Origin: Rudanella lutea DSM 19387
Lineage (GTDB): Bacteria; Bacteroidota; Bacteroidia; Cytophagales; Spirosomataceae
Assembly: GCF_000383955.1 (NCBI RefSeq)
Contig: NZ_KB913013.1
Coordinates: 4,731,694-4,795,693, forward strand
Direction: 5' to 3'
DNA: 64,000 nt
Part shown: positions 44,187-52,931 of the stretch, in pieces
Numbering within the stretch: position 1 is the first letter of the stretch
Layout of the letters: each line of letters begins with the position of its first letter
Position numbers and translations under genes: made by a program
The notes under the pieces: generated by a model
What the model was told of the DNA's origin: nothing
Database searches by the model: none
What the model saw: the letters and a program-made list of their open reading frames with translations, nothing else

Positions 44187-45095
44187 ATGTTTGCAGGGCT
44201 GTCCACCTTTTTCTCCATGATTGAATACGACCCCAAAGACTGGCTCCGGTTCATTTTCTCGATCCACAAGGCCGATACCATTCGGAAACTGAGCCCCGTA
44301 TTGGCGGCAATGGCGGCCTACTGTGCGCTGGTTGCCTACGTGGTCATCGAGTATGTGCATCCTGGTCCAGACTCCGACCTGAAAAACATCGCCATCATGC
44401 ACTCGTTGCTGGGTTTTGTGATTTCGATGCTGCTCGTTTTCCGAACCAACACGGCCTATGACCGCTGGTGGGAGGGCCGCAAAGCCTGGGGAGCCCTCAC
44501 CAACAACTCCCGAAACCTGGCCCTCAAGCTGGCCCACATTCTCGACCCGGCCGATACCGAGTCGCGGCAGTTTTTTCGGGCTATGATTCCCAATTACGCG
44601 GTTGCTCTGAAGAACCACCTGCGCGGTCGCCATCGACCTGAGGAGTGGACCGCTTGCCCCGGTTTCGACCCCCACAGCGTAGCCCCCGACCGGCATCAGC
44701 CCAATCAGATGGCCATGCGGCTCTTTGGGAAAATGGACGAACTGTACGGGCGGGGTACATTCAGGCCCGAGCATTTGCTGGTGCTCAACGATGAGTTTAC
44801 GTCCTTTACCGATATCTGTGGCATTTGCGAACGGATACATACTACCCCGATTCCGTTTTCGTATTCGTCGTTTCTGAAAAAATTCATTGCGGTGTACTGC
44901 CTTACCCTGCCGTTTGGGTATGTGCTGTCGCTACATTACTGGGTGGTGCCGGTGGTGGTATTTGTGTTCTATGTGCTCGCCAGTCTTGAACTGATTGCCG
45001 AGGAGATAGAAGACCCCTTCGGTAACGATGCCAACGACCTGCCCACCGATCAGATGGCGGCCAACATTCGCAAGGCTGTGTCAGAGCTGCTCTGA
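44187..45095 (+). CDS. Bestrophin-family (YneE) channel protein
   Basis: 302 residues. IEYDPKDWLRFIF at the N-terminus, then transmembrane helices and the central FRTNTAYDRWWEGRKAWGAL are characteristic of bacterial bestrophins, which form pentameric ion channels in the inner membrane; the prokaryotic KpBest is cation-selective. C-terminal helices include LELIAEEIEDPFGNDANDLP. Start: ATG 44187, or ATG 44217 (MIEYDPKDWL), which fits the usual family N-terminus; the upstream one has a purine-rich stretch. It lies behind the two-component genes. Confidence 0.9.
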   Translation: MFAGLSTFFSMIEYDPKDWLRFIFSIHKADTIRKLSPVLAAMAAYCALVAYVVIEYVHPGPDSDLKNIAIMHSLLGFVISMLLVFRTNTAYDRWWEGRKAWGALTNNSRNLALKLAHILDPADTESRQFFRAMIPNYAVALKNHLRGRHRPEEWTACPGFDPHSVAPDRHQPNQMAMRLFGKMDELYGRGTFRPEHLLVLNDEFTSFTDICGICERIHTTPIPFSYSSFLKKFIAVYCLTLPFGYVLSLHYWVVPVVVFVFYVLASLELIAEEIEDPFGNDANDLPTDQMAANIRKAVSELL

Positions 45096-45109
45096 TGCCT
45101 CTGGTGAGC

Positions 45110-45184
45110 GAGACGCGAGGTGTTGCGTCTCTACGTATTTTTTGTGCAGACCAGTTTTATGTTCAGACGCGATGTGTCGCGTCT
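45110..45184. repeat. Two GAGACGC-type hairpins upstream of the second MATE gene
   Basis: 45110-45131 (GAGACGCGAGGTGTTGCGTCTC, quoted only in part as GAGACGC...GCGTCTC) and 45165-45184 (AGACGCGA-TGTG-TCGCGTCT) are hairpins of the same family as the two at 52932-53006. They fill the spacer between the bestrophin and MATE genes. Confidence 0.85.
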
Positions 45185-45196
45185 ACCCTCTTCGTT

Positions 45197-46588
45197 ATGC
45201 CAAACACCGAAACAACATCCCGCAACGACTTAGGAACCGCGCCGGTACAACGGCTTTTTTTTCGGTTTTACGTGCCCAGCCTGATCAGCATGGCGTCTAT
45301 TGCGGCCCATCAGGTCATTAACGGCATTATTCTGGGGCAGCAGGTCGGTAAAGAGGCTCTGGGTGCCATTGGGCTCTACACGCCGGTGCTGTTGCTGTTT
45401 ATTGCGTTTGTGCTCAGTATCATGATCGGCGGAGGGATTTTGTTTGCCCGGCACGTAGGGGGTGGCCGACTGGCCGAGGCCCGGCACGTTTTTGAGGTAG
45501 CTACCACGCTGGTGTTAGGGGTGGGCACGGTGGCGGCCCTGAGCACCCCCTGGATTACGGGGCCATTGGTCAGCTGGCTCGCGGCCGGTCAATCGCCCAT
45601 CATGGTTCAGTACACCACCGAATGCACGTACTGGAATCTCCTGTTTACGCCTTTTTTTCTGATTCGGGTATTGTGGGGAGGCTTTCTATCGAACGACAAT
45701 GCGCCCGGCATCACGAAGAATGCCACGGTGCTGGCGGCCATCCTGAACATTGTGCTCGACCTGGTTCTGGTGGTTGTATTCCCGTACGGGGTGGCCGGGG
45801 CGGCCATTGCTACTGGTCTGGCGCTGCTGGTTGCGGTGGTGTATCTGGCGGTGGCCATCGAACGGCGCAAGGGACATTTGAGCCTGCGCCGGTTTCGGTT
45901 GGGTCTTCGGTTTACCGAATGGCCCGAACTGTTCCGGCTCGGCTTTCCGTCGTTTGTGTCAGAAGTATCGGTAGCGTTTGGGTTCTTTCTAATCAACCGG
46001 AGCCTGCTGCCGTACGGCGCATTGGCGGTGTCGGCGTTTGGGGTGGTAAACCTGTTGAGCAATCTTTTCCTACGTCTGTTTACGGCTGCTATGCTCGCTA
46101 TTCAGCCCATTATGGCATACAATATTGGCGCTCGCCAGCCGCACCGGGTCATCGAAACCCTCCGGTTTGCGTTGCTTTTCACCTTCATGGTGGGGGTGGG
46201 GGTGTATTTGATTGGCTTTTTCGGGTCCGATTTGCTCATCAATATCGTTTCGGCCGATGAGTCCGACGAGTTTAAGCAGGTGGCTACCCGCGCCATTATG
46301 CTGTCGTTTATCCTGTTTGCGGCTACCGGCCCCAACTACGTGCTGGTCATGTACATCCAGATAATTGGCCAGGCTACGCTGTCGACGTTGACCAACGTGG
46401 TTCGCGGATTCCTGCTGATTGCTTTGTTGCTGCTCGTGTTGCCGGAGCCGCTGGGAATGCACCTCAACGGCGTTTGGCTGGCCCGTCCTCTGGCCGAAGT
46501 GCTGTTGCTGCTGGGCCTGGGGTTGTTCTTATGGTATCGTCGCGATCGGTTTTTCAGCGACGATACCATTCTGCGCACCCGCTCCTAA
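45197..46588 (+). CDS. MATE family multidrug exporter
   Basis: 463 residues, about twelve transmembrane helices. N-terminal VQRLFFRFYVPSLISMASIAAHQVINGIIL and the second repeat LFRLGFPSFVSEVSVAFGFFLINRSLL fit the MATE fold, closest in style to the DinF/MepA branch. The frame is open from 45095, but that extension translates the GAGACGC repeats, so the ATG at 45197 (MPNTETTSRNDLG) is taken. It is not closely similar to the other MATE protein of this window. It converges with the GH43-like gene. Confidence 0.88.
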   Translation: MPNTETTSRNDLGTAPVQRLFFRFYVPSLISMASIAAHQVINGIILGQQVGKEALGAIGLYTPVLLLFIAFVLSIMIGGGILFARHVGGGRLAEARHVFEVATTLVLGVGTVAALSTPWITGPLVSWLAAGQSPIMVQYTTECTYWNLLFTPFFLIRVLWGGFLSNDNAPGITKNATVLAAILNIVLDLVLVVVFPYGVAGAAIATGLALLVAVVYLAVAIERRKGHLSLRRFRLGLRFTEWPELFRLGFPSFVSEVSVAFGFFLINRSLLPYGALAVSAFGVVNLLSNLFLRLFTAAMLAIQPIMAYNIGARQPHRVIETLRFALLFTFMVGVGVYLIGFFGSDLLINIVSADESDEFKQVATRAIMLSFILFAATGPNYVLVMYIQIIGQATLSTLTNVVRGFLLIALLLLVLPEPLGMHLNGVWLARPLAEVLLLLGLGLFLWYRRDRFFSDDTILRTRS

Positions 46589-46604
46589 ACCGGAGTCCCC
46601 GGGT

Positions 46605-48464
46605 CTACCGTCCAGAATCGCTGCTAACCACCGGGCTGAGTGTCGACACCCCGTTTTCGTTGAACGCTTCGATGGCGAAGTAGTAGGGCACGCCTACGTT
46701 GAGAGCACGTAACTCAAAGCTACCGGGATGGTCGTGCCAGAACTGGTAGGTCTGGTAGAGTTTGTCGGGGGCAATACCCCAGCGAACGTTGTACCCAACG
46801 GCACCGGGCACTTTAGTCCAGGTCAGGTCAGCATTTCGTTCGTCTTTCTGGCGTTTGGCGGTCATGGTCGGGGTGGCCGGAGCTTTACCGAGTCCATTGC
46901 CAAATACCCGGAATCCGTTAATAGATAGGTGCTTGCCGGCTGTGTACACGTGTTCGTAGCGTACATACCGTGCCCGCACGGGTTTGCCATTGGTTCGGAG
47001 CGGAATTTCGACGTAGGCGCAGGTGTGATCTTTTTTAGGCTCCCTGGTCAGGTCGGCTACGGTTTCCCAGTTTTTGCCGTCGGTCGAAGTCAGGATTTTA
47101 AACTGCGTGTAAACCGTCGAATCGGAGTCGAAGATGGCGAGCTTGTAATCAAAGTAGTTGACCTGCACCGCCCGAATGTCGTGCTCGGAACCGAGGTCGG
47201 TGGTGAGCGTTTCGCCGGGGCGGTTTTGGCCCGCTACCCAAAACGTGCGCGGATTTTCGTCGGCCACCCGATCGGCGGTTACGGTGTCGGTGGGGGCCGT
47301 TGCCAGCGTTGAGGAGGCCCGTACCGGCTTTTTGTAGTTCAGCAACATCCAGCCCGTAAACGACTCATCGGGGGCCTGTCCCTGTAGGCTGCCCCATTTT
47401 TTGTCGGCCAACCGGTGCGGGAAATCCCCAAACCGAGTGTTCACATACATTTGGTCGTCTTTATCAAAACCGGCCGGGTTCATTACAATCCGGCGTTCCA
47501 TGCCCCAGTTTACCCCAATCCAGGTGGTGCCGGTGTTCCAGTAGTTGCCAAAATTGTCGAGAAATGTGTTGCCGTGCCCGCAGCCTGTGGCGTAGCCTCC
47601 CGGCTTATAGGCTACGGGGTTGTAAGGAGCATACTCAAACGGCCCGAGCGGACTTTTGCCCACGTAGGTTCCGTTACCGTACACGTTGTATTCGGTGCCG
47701 GGCGCGCCATATTGCAGGTAGTATTTACCGTTATACTTGGTCATCCAGGCACCCTCGGTAAACGGTTTGAACGGGTCGGAGTGGTTGGGCCCGAACCTCT
47801 CCCAGCCGTGTTTGTACGGATCAAGCCAGAACATAGCCTTGTATGCTTCGGCCGGATTGTTGCCCGCGTAGGTCAGGTTACGACTCTTGTCGAGCTCAGC
47901 TCCAAACAGGGGGTACACGTTTGAAGAGCCCCAGTACATGTACCACTTGTCGGTGTCGGGGTCGTGAAACAGGGCCGGGTCCCAGGGGCCAATATCTTTG
48001 GGTAAGCGTGGTAGCCAGCGGTTATAAAACGTTAGTTTGCCTTTTTCGGGCTCTGTTGAGATGAAAATGGGCCGCTGCTCGAAGGTACTCTGAAACAGGT
48101 AGAGCGTGTCGCGCACCGACAGTGCCGCCGGGGCACACATATCTTCCATGGGCCACTTGTCGGGTACCACGTAGCGCCAGTTGACCAGGTCTTTGGAGTG
48201 CCACCAGCCCCCCTGAATGGTCACAAAGAGGTAATACTCGCCGGGATTATTCCCTTTTTTGTGGTTGATAATAACCGGGTCGGCACCCGACCGGTACGAA
48301 ATTCGCTCGTTTAGCTGCTCAAAGTTGTACCGATAGCTGATGTCCATCGGGTTGCAGTACGTTTGGGCGGTCCGTTCGCCCGAGGGGTTGGTGAGCGGAG
48401 CTAAGGGCGCTACCTGAGCCAGCGCCGTGCTGCATCCGAACAGCAACAAGAATAGGCTACGCAT
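46605..48464 (-). CDS. Secreted GH43-like glycosidase with CBM and Fn3 domains
   Basis: 619 residues. A signal peptide (MRSLFLLLFGCSTALAQ) is followed by a five-bladed beta-propeller of the GH43-type superfamily (ADPVIINHK, VNWRYVVPDKWPMEDMCAPA, GPWDPALFHDPDTDKWYMYW, AWMTKYNGKYYLQYGAPG), an F5/8-type-C/CBM32-like domain (about residues 375-520, VTADRVADENPRTFWVA) and a C-terminal fibronectin-III domain (about 530-615, ADLTWTKVPGAVGYNVRWG). It should act on a polysaccharide side chain outside the inner membrane; the sugar is not predicted. The gene is not adjacent to a SusCD pair. Confidence 0.85.
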   Translation of the reverse strand: MRSLFLLLFGCSTALAQVAPLAPLTNPSGERTAQTYCNPMDISYRYNFEQLNERISYRSGADPVIINHKKGNNPGEYYLFVTIQGGWWHSKDLVNWRYVVPDKWPMEDMCAPAALSVRDTLYLFQSTFEQRPIFISTEPEKGKLTFYNRWLPRLPKDIGPWDPALFHDPDTDKWYMYWGSSNVYPLFGAELDKSRNLTYAGNNPAEAYKAMFWLDPYKHGWERFGPNHSDPFKPFTEGAWMTKYNGKYYLQYGAPGTEYNVYGNGTYVGKSPLGPFEYAPYNPVAYKPGGYATGCGHGNTFLDNFGNYWNTGTTWIGVNWGMERRIVMNPAGFDKDDQMYVNTRFGDFPHRLADKKWGSLQGQAPDESFTGWMLLNYKKPVRASSTLATAPTDTVTADRVADENPRTFWVAGQNRPGETLTTDLGSEHDIRAVQVNYFDYKLAIFDSDSTVYTQFKILTSTDGKNWETVADLTREPKKDHTCAYVEIPLRTNGKPVRARYVRYEHVYTAGKHLSINGFRVFGNGLGKAPATPTMTAKRQKDERNADLTWTKVPGAVGYNVRWGIAPDKLYQTYQFWHDHPGSFELRALNVGVPYYFAIEAFNENGVSTLSPVVSSDSGR

Positions 48465-48531
48465 TCAGAATAAGGTTTTATTGCCGGAGTCCGGTGGAGG
48501 TGTCTTGGGGTTCGTGCCGTAATTTACGTGT

Positions 48532-49248
48532 CTAATCCCGGCTTCCCACCATTCGGTCATACACCTCGTCGAAATCGGCATTTCGGCTTTGGCGGAAATG
48601 TTCGGCGTGATAATGATCGAGCTTGTCCAGAATTTGGGTCAGTAAGGCTTTCTCGCCATCGGTGAGCGAGCTGTAGGCCACGGCCCCCACGCGGTTCATC
48701 ACGGGCATGGCCTGCTGAATCGTTTTCAGCCCCTCCGGCGTGATTTTCAGCCGTCTCGACCGGCGGTCCTGTTCGTCGGGGAACTCCTCAATATACCCCA
48801 TTCGGATGAGCCGGTTTATTACGTCGGTGCCTGAGGCAAACTCCGCCATCATCTCGTAAATCAACTCACTTTTTTTGGGGGTGCCCATCTGCATGAGGGC
48901 AATCAGGTACACGGGCTCCTCAATCGACCGGAAATCGAAGGGTTGCATAGCCTTCTTGGAGTAGAAATAAGCATACTTGCCCAAGCGCCCCACCAGAGCC
49001 CCCAGCCGGGCCTCTACCTGAACCGGTACCGGCGAGCGGTAGATCTGTCCGGTCATACTTTCGAGCCACTGCTTATGGATGAGGCCGTCCTGATCGGGTA
49101 TGTCTTCGGTGGTTTCTCCGGTCGATAGGCTTGCGTGCTCCGTCAGATAGTGCAGGCAGAACCCGGGCAGGTCGGCATTCGGCGTGTCTGCGCTGTAGCG
49201 GGCCCAGGCATTGACCAGCTCAATTACGTTAGCTTCTCCTTTATCCAT
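48532..49248 (-). CDS. MarR-family transcriptional regulator
   Basis: 238 residues, longer than most MarR proteins owing to an N-terminal extension of about 80 residues. The winged helix-turn-helix has TPKKSELIYEMMAEFASGTDVINRLIRMGYIEEFPDEQDRRSRRLKITPEG, the classic MarR recognition helix and wing with DxRxxR. It is divergent from the five-gene efflux operon. Two 14-bp palindromes in the shared spacer are likely its binding sites, so it probably represses the exporter and itself. The ligand is unknown. Confidence 0.9.
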   Translation of the reverse strand: MDKGEANVIELVNAWARYSADTPNADLPGFCLHYLTEHASLSTGETTEDIPDQDGLIHKQWLESMTGQIYRSPVPVQVEARLGALVGRLGKYAYFYSKKAMQPFDFRSIEEPVYLIALMQMGTPKKSELIYEMMAEFASGTDVINRLIRMGYIEEFPDEQDRRSRRLKITPEGLKTIQQAMPVMNRVGAVAYSSLTDGEKALLTQILDKLDHYHAEHFRQSRNADFDEVYDRMVGSRD

Positions 49249-49256
49249 TTTAAGTG

Positions 49257-49348
49257 AATGAACAATGTAAAATGTATAATGAACAATTGTGTTACCTGTT
49301 GATAATCAGCTATCTCATTGTACATTCTACACTATTCATTTTACATTT
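49257..49348. repeat. AATGTAAAATG-type inverted repeat
   Basis: Left arm around AATGTAAAATGTATAATG and right arm around ATTCTACACTATTCATTTTA form an imperfect inverted repeat in the marR upstream region. A related element lies at 55815-55903. Confidence 0.7.
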
Positions 49349-49442
49349 AATTCTGTCTGACTACTTACTATGATATAATACTAAACAGCTTGTTTAACCA
49401 TAAAATTACTACGAAAATAAAATTTTAATGTGCTTGGTAGAA

Positions 49443-49473
49443 CAAAAACTACGGATCCGTAGTAATATTGCAA
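49443..49473 (-). promoter_or_regulatory. Putative marR promoter overlapped by an operator
   Basis: Minus-strand TTG (49473-49471), a 19-nt spacer and TAGTTTTTG (49451-49443), one base longer than the TAnnTTTG consensus. The palindrome at 49449-49462 overlaps the -7 region. Confidence 0.45.
49449..49462. promoter_or_regulatory. Palindromic operator 1 (CTACGGATCCGTAG)
   Basis: A perfect 14-bp palindrome, followed on the minus strand by TTTTTG. With the second site it fits CTAYGRATYCRTAG. It is a likely MarR site. Confidence 0.7.
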
Positions 49474-49489
49474 AGCGATGAGGTAGTAG

Positions 49490-49503
49490 CTATGAATTCA
49501 TAG
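49490..49503. promoter_or_regulatory. Palindromic operator 2 (CTATGAATTCATAG)
   Basis: A second perfect 14-bp palindrome, 41 bp centre to centre from the first. It is followed on the plus strand by TTTTTG, the mirror of site 1. It would cover the -7 region (TAGTTTTTG) of the efflux operon. Confidence 0.7.
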
Positions 49504-49567
49504 TTTTTGCTGCGCGTTATGATCCGATCTTGAGTGTACAAACCCAACCAATGCCAACCGAACCGGT

Positions 49568-50254
49568 ATGATTGCGGAATTGAAAGGCGCGGGCAAAGAA
49601 TACCGCACCGGCGACCAAACGATTGTTGCCCTACAACCGACTACCTTACAACTGAATGAAGGTGAGTTGATGCTCATTATTGGGCCGTCGGGGTCTGGAA
49701 AAACCACCCTGCTCTCCCTGCTGGGCTGTGTTATTTACCCCAGCTACGGCGATTTATGGGTCAATGGGCAACATGTAAACCAGTTGAAAGAAACGGCCCT
49801 TGCCCGGCTCCGGCTCGACACCATCGGCTTTGTGTTTCAGAACTTCAACCTGCTGGCTCCCCTCACGGCTGAAGAAAACGTGATGATGCCCCTTCAGTTG
49901 CAGGGCGTGGGTAGTACCGAAGCCCGCGACCGCACCGAGCAGGCGCTTAAAACCGTTGGAATGACCGACCGCCGGAAAAACCTGCCCAAGCAGCTTTCGG
50001 GTGGGCAGCAGCAACGCATTGCTATTGCCCGTGCGCTGGTCACTAACCCAAAACTGGTCCTGTGCGATGAACCAACGGCTGCGCTCGATAAAGACTCGCT
50101 GGGGGTGGTCATGCGCGAACTTCGCACGCTGGCCGACGGTGGCAAGTCAGTGGCGGTAGTGACCCACGACCCCCGCCTGAAAGAATACGCCCACCGCATC
50201 GTGGAAGTAGATAATGGCTTTGTCCGCGAACTGGATAACCCTTCAGAACTATGA
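49568..50254 (+). CDS. ABC exporter ATPase (LolD/MacB-DevA type)
   Basis: 228 residues, ATPase domain only: Walker A GPSGSGKTTLL, Q-loop FVFQNFNLL, signature LSGGQQQRIAIARAL, Walker B LVLCDEPTAALD, H-loop VTHDPR. This is the type VII (MacB/LolD/DevA) group that drives FtsX-like permeases mechanically. It is the first gene of the operon under the MarR divergent spacer, and overlaps the next gene by 4 nt (ATGA). Its partner permease is encoded at 51801. Confidence 0.93.
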   Translation: MIAELKGAGKEYRTGDQTIVALQPTTLQLNEGELMLIIGPSGSGKTTLLSLLGCVIYPSYGDLWVNGQHVNQLKETALARLRLDTIGFVFQNFNLLAPLTAEENVMMPLQLQGVGSTEARDRTEQALKTVGMTDRRKNLPKQLSGGQQQRIAIARALVTNPKLVLCDEPTAALDKDSLGVVMRELRTLADGGKSVAVVTHDPRLKEYAHRIVEVDNGFVRELDNPSEL

Positions 50255-50727
50255 CCACTTTCCAAACTACCATTAGTGTTGTTCCGGGCGCCATGCAGGT
50301 TGCCGACATCCCGAACGAGATCGCCCTGGGCTGGCTCAAAGACCACGGCAAGCGTTGCTGTTACCAACTCAACGGTGGTCAGCTCTATCACGCAGCCTTG
50401 CTCCCTCGGGCCGTTGGTGGCTATTACATTATTCTGAACAAGCAGGCTCGGGCCATAGCTGGCATCACAACTGGCAGCTCGGTGACCGTAACACTCACGC
50501 CCGACACCTCTGACTTTCAATGTGAGATGCCGGACGAACTGGCCGAAGTGCTGGCTACCGACCCCGAGGCCTATGAAGTTTTCCAAAGCCTTACACCCGG
50601 CCGGCAACGTAGCCTGATTTATTTGGTGACAGCGGTTAAATCGACCGACAAGCGAATTGAGCGGGCGCTGCGCGTTGCCAGAGCTTTACAAATTGGACAA
50701 ACTGACCCCCGAAAAATTTTGAAATAA
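50251..50727 (+). CDS. YdeI/OmdA family protein with DUF1905 domain
   Basis: 158 residues. The N-terminal half (VPNE-like DIPNEIALGWLKDHGKRCCYQLNGGQLYHAALLPR ... VTVTLTPDTSDFQCEMPDELAEVL) fits DUF1905; the C-terminal half (FQSLTPGRQRSLIYLVTAVKSTDKRIERALRVARAL) fits the bacteriocin-protection YdeI/OmdA family, which has no settled function. It is cytoplasmic. Start and stop overlap both neighbours (ATGA with the ATPase, TAATG with HlyD), so it is a built-in part of the efflux operon, an unusual place for this family. Confidence 0.85.
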   Translation: MTTFQTTISVVPGAMQVADIPNEIALGWLKDHGKRCCYQLNGGQLYHAALLPRAVGGYYIILNKQARAIAGITTGSSVTVTLTPDTSDFQCEMPDELAEVLATDPEAYEVFQSLTPGRQRSLIYLVTAVKSTDKRIERALRVARALQIGQTDPRKILK

Positions 50728-51683
50728 TGAATGCAGCACAACGACCGATACTCTTTGGCTTAATAGCCATTGCTTTAGGTGCCTGTGGTGGGAAAAACGA
50801 GAAGTCGACCCAAACACAGGATTCCGTCCGAACGGTACAGACACCCAAACAGATCGACGAAGTGGTAGGTATTGCTATTATCGAACCAGCCGCCCGGATT
50901 TCGCAACTCTCAGCCGAGACCGGTGGTCTGATTCGAGCCATAAACGTTAACGTAGGCGATCAGGTTCAAAAAGGGCAGGTAATTCTGACGATGGACAATG
51001 CCGTGGAAACCGCTCAGCTACAGCAGGCCAACGTGAAGATAAAAACCCAGCAGGACGCTATCGAAACGGCCCGCCAGAACGTGCAGACGCTCCGCGTGCA
51101 GCTCGAAAAAGCCCAGGCCGATCTGAAACGCAACGAGACCCTTTTCGCCGGGAAAGCCCTTACCCCAAAAGACCTCGACGACTCGCGCTACGCCGTACAG
51201 AACCTGCAACAGCAGATTCGGGCGGCTGAGGCACAGGTGCGGCAGGCGCAGGGGCAGGTGGCATCGCTCCGGGCCGATATTCAATACGCCAATACCGTGG
51301 CGGGTCTCAAAACGGTAAAAGCCCCAACCTCAGGAACCTTGCTGAGTCTGGATGCCAAAGTGGGTCAATACCTGTCCAATAACCAGTCGATCGGGGAGTT
51401 TGCCCCCGCAGGCCCCCTGGTGGCTATTACAGAGGTCGACGAACTCTTTGCCCTTAAGGTCAAAGTGGGGCAAAAAGCCTATGTCCGGCCGCAGGGAAGC
51501 GACGAGCGCCTGAGCACAGGCACGGTGGTACTGGCCTCGCCATACCTCCGTAAAAAATCGCTCTTCGCCGACAATACCGCTAACCTCGAAGACCGGCGCG
51601 TGCGCGAGGTTAGGGTACAGTTAGACGACCCTGGCAAGGTAATTATCGGCGCACGGGTGGAGTGTGTGATTAGTGTAAAGTGA
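50727..51683 (+). CDS. HlyD/MFP periplasmic adaptor lipoprotein
   Basis: 318 residues. The lipoprotein signal (IALGACGGKNEK, Cys about 20) anchors it. Then come the first half-lipoyl segment (GLIRAINVNVGDQVQKGQVILTMDN), a long coiled-coil hairpin (about residues 95-195, rich in Gln/Ala/Arg), the second half-lipoyl segment (KTVKAPTSGTLLSLDAKVGQYL), and a beta-barrel domain. It bridges the FtsX-like permease in the inner membrane and the TolC channel. It begins one base inside the YdeI stop codon. Confidence 0.92.
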   Translation: MNAAQRPILFGLIAIALGACGGKNEKSTQTQDSVRTVQTPKQIDEVVGIAIIEPAARISQLSAETGGLIRAINVNVGDQVQKGQVILTMDNAVETAQLQQANVKIKTQQDAIETARQNVQTLRVQLEKAQADLKRNETLFAGKALTPKDLDDSRYAVQNLQQQIRAAEAQVRQAQGQVASLRADIQYANTVAGLKTVKAPTSGTLLSLDAKVGQYLSNNQSIGEFAPAGPLVAITEVDELFALKVKVGQKAYVRPQGSDERLSTGTVVLASPYLRKKSLFADNTANLEDRRVREVRVQLDDPGKVIIGARVECVISVK

Positions 51684-51690
51684 TTTTTTA

Positions 51691-51791
51691 TGACACAGAG
51701 ATTCACGAAGGGATACGGAGATACACAGAGAATATAGGCGCAGAATAAAATCCTCTGTGTATCTCTGTTTTTCTCTGTGCATCTCTGTGTC
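51691..51791. repeat. CACAGAGAT-type inverted repeat inside the efflux operon
   Basis: GACACAGAGATTCACGAAGG...GAGATACACAGAG (51692-51730) is mirrored by CTCTGTGTATCTCTG...CTCTGTGCATCTCTGTGTC (51753-51791), giving a long imperfect hairpin between the HlyD and permease genes. This kind of repeat is widespread in Bacteroidota spacers. Confidence 0.85.
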
Positions 51792-51800
51792 CCAAAAACT

Positions 51801-52925
51801 ATGTTCAGGACAGCTTACAAATTCATCCGTTACGACAAGGCCAAGTCATTGGGAGCATTGGCGGGTATTGTGATTTCGGTGTTTCTGGTGGGCCAACAGG
51901 CCGGTCTGTTTATCTTCCTCACCGACGCCATGCGTAGCATTGTGGACAACAACAAAGGCTACATCTGGGTGACGGATGAAACGACCACCAACGCCAATCA
52001 ACTGAGCCTGCTCGATACCCGCAAAGGCAATGAGATAGCTTCGCTGCCGGGTGTCGAACGGGTGTACCCGGTGGTGGTGGCCACCGTAGGCGCCAAGTTT
52101 GCCAATGGTAAAACGAGCGGGCTGGCCCTTATTGGCTCGCAGGCACCCGGCTTTGTGGGTGGCCCGTGGCGGCTCTACACGGCCAAACCGCAGGATATGC
52201 TCCCCGATGGCGCCATCATCACCGACTTTTACGACGCCAAAGCTCACGGGGGGCTCAAACCGGGCGATTACTTTGAGGTCAACGGTAAAAAGGTGTACAA
52301 CGCGGGCCTGACGCGCGGAGCCCGGTCGTTCGGTGGGGGATTACTCGCCTTTACAACCATCGAACGCGCCCGCTATCTCGGCAACGTATCGACCAATAAA
52401 GTCAGCTTTTATCTGGTGAAGCACAAACCGGGCGTCACCGAAGCGTCGGTTATTCAGGCGATCAACCAGAGCATCAACGGCGTGCGGGCCTGGAATGCTG
52501 ATGCCCTCTCCGAAACCACCGTCCGCACGGTGCTGGCTACCAACGGCATTGCGGCTTCGTTTGGGAGCCTGATTGGTTTCGCCATCATTTCGGGACTGGT
52601 CATTATTGGCCTTACGCTTTACTCGGCCGCTATCGACCGGATCAAGGATTATGGCACGCTGAAAGCCATTGGGGCCACCAACGGCTACATCAGCCGTCTG
52701 ATTCTGATGCAGGCCTTTTTGTTTGCCGTGGTCGGTTTTGTGGTGGGTCGGGGGCTGGTCGAAGGGTTTCGGTACGGGATTGCCCAGTCGGGTACATTGT
52801 TTTATTTCCCCGGCTGGTTCGATTTTGCCCTGTTTGCCGTGACCATTCTCATTTCGCTGGGCGGGAGTGTGTTTGCCATTCGTCGAATCAATTCACTGGA
52901 ACCGGCAACTGTGTTTAGGGGATGA
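51801..52925 (+). CDS. FtsX/DevC-like ABC permease
   Basis: 374 residues. One N-terminal helix (SLGALAGIVISVFLVGQQAGLF), an extracytoplasmic domain of about 215 residues and three C-terminal helices (FGSLIGFAIISGLVIIGLTL; LILMQAFLFAVVGFVVGRGL; FALFAVTILISLGGSVFAI) give the MacB/DevC topology. It pairs with the ATPase encoded at 49568 to push substrate through the HlyD-TolC conduit. The open frame starts at 51777 inside the CACAGAG repeat, so ATG 51801 is taken. TolC follows 103 nt downstream beyond two GAGACGC hairpins. Confidence 0.9.
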   Translation: MFRTAYKFIRYDKAKSLGALAGIVISVFLVGQQAGLFIFLTDAMRSIVDNNKGYIWVTDETTTNANQLSLLDTRKGNEIASLPGVERVYPVVVATVGAKFANGKTSGLALIGSQAPGFVGGPWRLYTAKPQDMLPDGAIITDFYDAKAHGGLKPGDYFEVNGKKVYNAGLTRGARSFGGGLLAFTTIERARYLGNVSTNKVSFYLVKHKPGVTEASVIQAINQSINGVRAWNADALSETTVRTVLATNGIAASFGSLIGFAIISGLVIIGLTLYSAAIDRIKDYGTLKAIGATNGYISRLILMQAFLFAVVGFVVGRGLVEGFRYGIAQSGTLFYFPGWFDFALFAVTILISLGGSVFAIRRINSLEPATVFRG

Positions 52926-52931
52926 TTGGTT

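Noticed and set aside
45095-45196. 34-residue N-terminal extension of the second MATE protein
   Set aside because: It is translated from the GAGACGC hairpin repeats; the ATG at 45197 gives a normal MATE start.
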